This document shows positions 23,077 through 24,934 of a stretch of 24,934 nt of DNA, one piece after another. The position numbers were made by a program, and so were the translations under genes. This stretch comes from Anaerolineae bacterium (GTDB lineage Bacteria > Chloroflexota > Anaerolineae > Aggregatilineales > Phototrophicaceae): positions 1 to 24,934 of the forward strand of contig JACMMD010000833.1 of NCBI GenBank assembly GCA_014379235.1, given 5' to 3'. Below the pieces are notes generated by a model that was given only the letters and a program-made list of their open reading frames with translations, did no database searches and had not been told where the DNA came from. The first letter of the stretch is position 1. Every line of letters begins with the position of its first letter.

Positions 23077-23110
23077 GGCTGATCTCTCGATGGTCAGCCG
23101 ACGATCAGCC
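23077..23110. repeat. Inverted and direct repeats upstream of the lipoprotein promoter
   Basis: GGCTGATC (23077-23084) is repeated inverted as GATCAGCC (23103-23110). Between them lies GGTCAGCC (23092-23099), a one-mismatch copy of the right arm, so GGTCAGCCGAC and GATCAGCCAAC make an 11-base imperfect direct repeat. The block starts 11 bases upstream of the -35 box, a suitable place for an activator site. Confidence 0.4.
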
Positions 23111-23140
23111 AACGCAGGTTAGAAAATGGTAGGAGACGCG

Positions 23141-23164
23141 CAAAAGCCCCCAACTGCGGGGGCT
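23141..23164 (-). terminator. Intrinsic terminator of the V4R-like gene
   Basis: AGCCCCC (23145-23151) and GGGGGCT (23158-23164) form a perfect 7-bp stem with a 6-base loop. On the minus strand it is followed by TTTTG. It lies 35 bases past the stop codon at 23200. Confidence 0.8.
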
Positions 23165-23199
23165 AAGGATCAGGTCAAATTAGTAAGCAGCTGAAAGGA

Positions 23200-23832
23200 T
23201 CAGCCAATCGGCTCTTTATAAACGACATAGCGGCCCATGTCATCGCCCTTGCCGATGCACGTCGCCATATCAACTTTGAACTCACGTCCGCCAGATACCC
23301 AACGCAAACCCTCTTGCAGCAGACCTTGACCCGCAAAGCAAACTGGTCGGTCTGTCTTACGCCCCCAACACATCGGGCAGCGTTCCAGCGTGTAGATCAG
23401 GCGGTCATTGCCTTCTTCATAAACGTTGGAGATTTGATCGGAGAACTGCGAGAAGATATTGGCCATCGCCGGGACGCCGATCTTCAGCTTGGCATTGAGC
23501 GGCAGCACCTTGAAAGCGAGGTCGCCCACGCCGGCCAACGCGCCGAAGCCCTTCAAGCCCTGCGCGAACGTCGCACGGCCAGCACGCAGTGCCAAACCGC
23601 GTCCGCCGCGTGGCCCGTACATATCTTCCAGCGCAATGTTGAGCGCGGTGAATTCTGCGAAGTCAAATCCCTTTTCCAAGTTGTCAATCGGGTAGTTGCC
23701 GACGTAACTCGCCAGCCCTGCCAGATTGAGAATAGCGTTGAGGCCATTCTTGCCCATGATCTCTTCCATCGCCTCGATGAAGATGCGGGCGAACTTGTTG
23801 GGATAGAAATATCCGCTCTTCTCAGGTGGCAT
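23200..23832 (-). CDS. V4R-like cysteine-containing protein
   Basis: From the ATG at 23832 the protein has 210 residues and no signal peptide. The N-terminal 120 residues are mainly helical (PNKFARIFIEAMEEIMGKNGL). The C-terminal part, about 120-207, resembles the V4R (4-vinyl-reductase-like) ligand-binding fold: CPMC (Cys152, Cys155), Cys165, Cys192, and FKVDMATCIGKGDD near the end. The four Cys could bind a metal ion. V4R domains occur in bacteriochlorophyll biosynthesis proteins and in many regulators and trafficking-like proteins. No pigment gene is near, so a role as a small-molecule sensor is the safer guess. The frame continues 17 codons upstream, but the ATG with GGAGG 10 bases before it is clearly the start. 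It is a single-gene unit with a terminator downstream. Confidence 0.78.
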   Translation of the reverse strand: MPPEKSGYFYPNKFARIFIEAMEEIMGKNGLNAILNLAGLASYVGNYPIDNLEKGFDFAEFTALNIALEDMYGPRGGRGLALRAGRATFAQGLKGFGALAGVGDLAFKVLPLNAKLKIGVPAMANIFSQFSDQISNVYEEGNDRLIYTLERCPMCWGRKTDRPVCFAGQGLLQEGLRWVSGGREFKVDMATCIGKGDDMGRYVVYKEPIG

Positions 23833-23933
23833 CGTGCCTGATCCTCCGTTTGGTGAGTGAAGCCAACGCTGGCTTTGTCTCAATAATGCAATTTTCTACG
23901 GAAATGTTGCCCCCCTTAGAGGCCGCAAATTTA

Positions 23934-23939
23934 AGTATA
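23934..23939 (-). promoter_or_regulatory. Candidate -10 box of the V4R-like gene
   Basis: TATACT on the minus strand lies in the 165-base gap after miaB. It would give a leader of about 95 bases containing a small hairpin (AAGCCA / TGGCTT, near 23860-23876). No good -35 is seen. Confidence 0.35.
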
Positions 23940-23991
23940 CGCCAAAAAGCCCTGTACGACGACAAAACAAAATTGAGGAACGAAGCGCGCC

Positions 23992-24011
23992 AAAATCCTA
24001 GCTTGCTAGGA
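23992..24011 (-). terminator. Terminator of miaB overlapping its stop codon
   Basis: TCCTAGC (23996-24002) and GCTAGGA (24005-24011) are perfect inverted arms, and the minus strand then reads TTTT (23992-23995). The TAG stop (23998-24000) lies in the second arm of the stem, so a ribosome ending translation would cover the hairpin. Confidence 0.55.
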
Positions 24012-24934
24012 CAATGAGCGGAGTCTCAATCTTTTGCGCTGCTGGCAGCCGCCCGCGCATACTCCACGGCCCTGTCCACGTAATCTCGACATGGGCGATT
24101 TTGCCGCGCCAGTCCGCCGCATCCTCAAAGAACACCAGCTTATTCTGCGGTGTACGTCCGCGCCACTTGCCTTTGTGATCTTCCTCAACCAGCACCGGAA
24201 TCGTCTGGCCCAAGAAGCGTGTATTAATCTCCGCGAGAACCCGCGCCTGCATATCGTCAATGGCTTCGTGGCGATATCGCTTTACTTCGTCTGGCACATC
24301 GTCGGGCATGGTGCGCGCACTCACCGTTTGCGGACGCGGGCTGTAACGGGCGAGATGCACCTTATCCAGCTTGAGTTCTTCCAGCAAATCATAGGTGCGC
24401 TGGTACTGTTCTTCGGTTTCGCCGGGGAAACCTACGATGATGTCGGTGTGGATGGCTACGTCAGGGATGCGTGAACGAATGTTAGCGATCAAGCGGCGGT
24501 ATTGGTCAACTGTGTAGCCGCGCTTCATGCGCCGCAGGACTTCATCGTCGCCAGCCTGAACGGGTACTTCGATATGCGGCATCACTCGCGGCAGTTCCGC
24601 AACGGTATCCAGCAGTTTATCGGTCATCCAATTGGGATGGCTGGTCAAGAAGCGGATGCGCTCCAAGCCTGTGCCATCCGTCGCGTCGTGGAGAATCCGC
24701 AGCAGGTCGGACAAATCCGGCCCGTCGTCAACGTCTTTGCCGTAGCGGTCAACGATCTGACCGAGCAGCGTGACCTCTCTAACGCCCTGCGCGACAAGGC
24801 TGCGAACGTGCGCGACAATCTCGCCCACGCTGCGGCTGCGCTCGATACCGCGCCGGAACGGGATAATACAAAAGCTGCAAGCATGGGAGCAGCCGTACAC
24901 AATTGGCACATGCGCGCTAATAAGGCTGTTTTGT
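23998..24934 (-). CDS. miaB: tRNA-2-methylthio-N6-dimethylallyladenosine synthase, N-terminus outside the window
   Basis: About 312 residues are present. The frame stays open to the right edge (it reads NSLISAHVPIVYGCS), so the start and the N-terminal UPF0004 domain lie outside. The radical SAM motif CSHACSFCIIP gives the three Cys that bind the 4Fe-4S cluster. The radical SAM barrel follows (for example LTSHPNWM, IEVPVQAGDDEVLRRMKRGY, TDIIVGFPGETEEQ). The C-terminal TRAM domain contains RGRTPQNKLVFF, typical of MiaB rather than RimO. The enzyme adds a methylthio group to A37 of tRNAs that read codons starting with U. The related tRNA methylthiotransferase MtaB is less likely because of the TRAM motif. 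The stop codon is inside a terminator hairpin. Confidence 0.93.
   Translation of the reverse strand, partial: QNSLISAHVPIVYGCSHACSFCIIPFRRGIERSRSVGEIVAHVRSLVAQGVREVTLLGQIVDRYGKDVDDGPDLSDLLRILHDATDGTGLERIRFLTSHPNWMTDKLLDTVAELPRVMPHIEVPVQAGDDEVLRRMKRGYTVDQYRRLIANIRSRIPDVAIHTDIIVGFPGETEEQYQRTYDLLEELKLDKVHLARYSPRPQTVSARTMPDDVPDEVKRYRHEAIDDMQARVLAEINTRFLGQTIPVLVEEDHKGKWRGRTPQNKLVFFEDAADWRGKIAHVEITWTGPWSMRGRLPAAQKIETPLIVLAS

Overview
The window looks like a bacterial chromosome segment of moderately high GC, with nearly all genes on the minus strand. The best guess is a Chloroflexota bacterium of the Anaerolineae type. This rests on gene style only: receiver-adenylate cyclase proteins with an STFxRFVxPxVV linker, a lipoprotein joining Ig, SH3 and CARDB-like domains through Thr/Pro linkers, a cdaA-cdaR pair, and frequent TTG/GTG starts. 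No rRNA or other phylogenetic marker was compared. No intact mobile element, prophage or CRISPR array is visible, and no gene-free stretch exceeds about 220 bases.

Layout. 1-201: tRNA-Glu(UUC) with its own promoter and terminator. 232-936: class II aldolase. 974-5039: a four-gene signalling operon, read right to left as membrane histidine kinase, single-domain response regulator, receiver-adenylate cyclase, and a second kinase-like protein. 5190-6138: signal peptidase I and a small zinc-ribbon protein. 6348-7919 (+): a second receiver-GAF-adenylate cyclase. 7942-9333: GTPase Der. 9442-10047 (+): a HAD phosphatase. 10044-12252: the diadenylate cyclase CdaA and its YbbR partner CdaR. 12403-18468: DNA polymerase I, ornithine carbamoyltransferase and a large TPR protein. 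18627-21724: a small membrane-anchored protein and a large multidomain fusion. 21839-22984: a lipoprotein. 23200-23832: a V4R-like cysteine protein. 23998 to the right edge: MiaB, with its N-terminus outside the window.

Two observations stand out. First, the two kinases of the 974-5039 operon are damaged in complementary ways. The membrane kinase has a complete ATP-binding domain, but Leu replaces the phospho-accepting His (MGLELRTP). The soluble one keeps the His (SHDLRSP) but has lost its G1 and G2 ATP-binding boxes, and its receiver domain has lost every catalytic residue. This suggests a kinase split over two proteins, one supplying ATPase activity and the other the histidine, feeding a CheY-like regulator and an adenylate cyclase. 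Second, the 874-residue protein at 19100-21724 joins a receiver-like domain, a long disordered region, a Roadblock/LC7-like domain and a C-terminal domain resembling IS200/IS605 (Y1, HUH) transposases. In that last domain both HUH histidines are Tyr (DYVYL) and the catalytic Tyr appears to be Phe, which points to a domesticated, catalytically dead transposase fold used in signalling.

The window encodes machinery for two nucleotide second messengers: cAMP (two class III cyclases with the Lys/Thr pair associated with ATP use) and c-di-AMP (CdaA). Many genes have a TATAAT- or TATACT-like -10 box about 30-45 bases before the start codon. Two pairs of small palindromes and a heptamer repeat near promoters are candidate regulatory sites.
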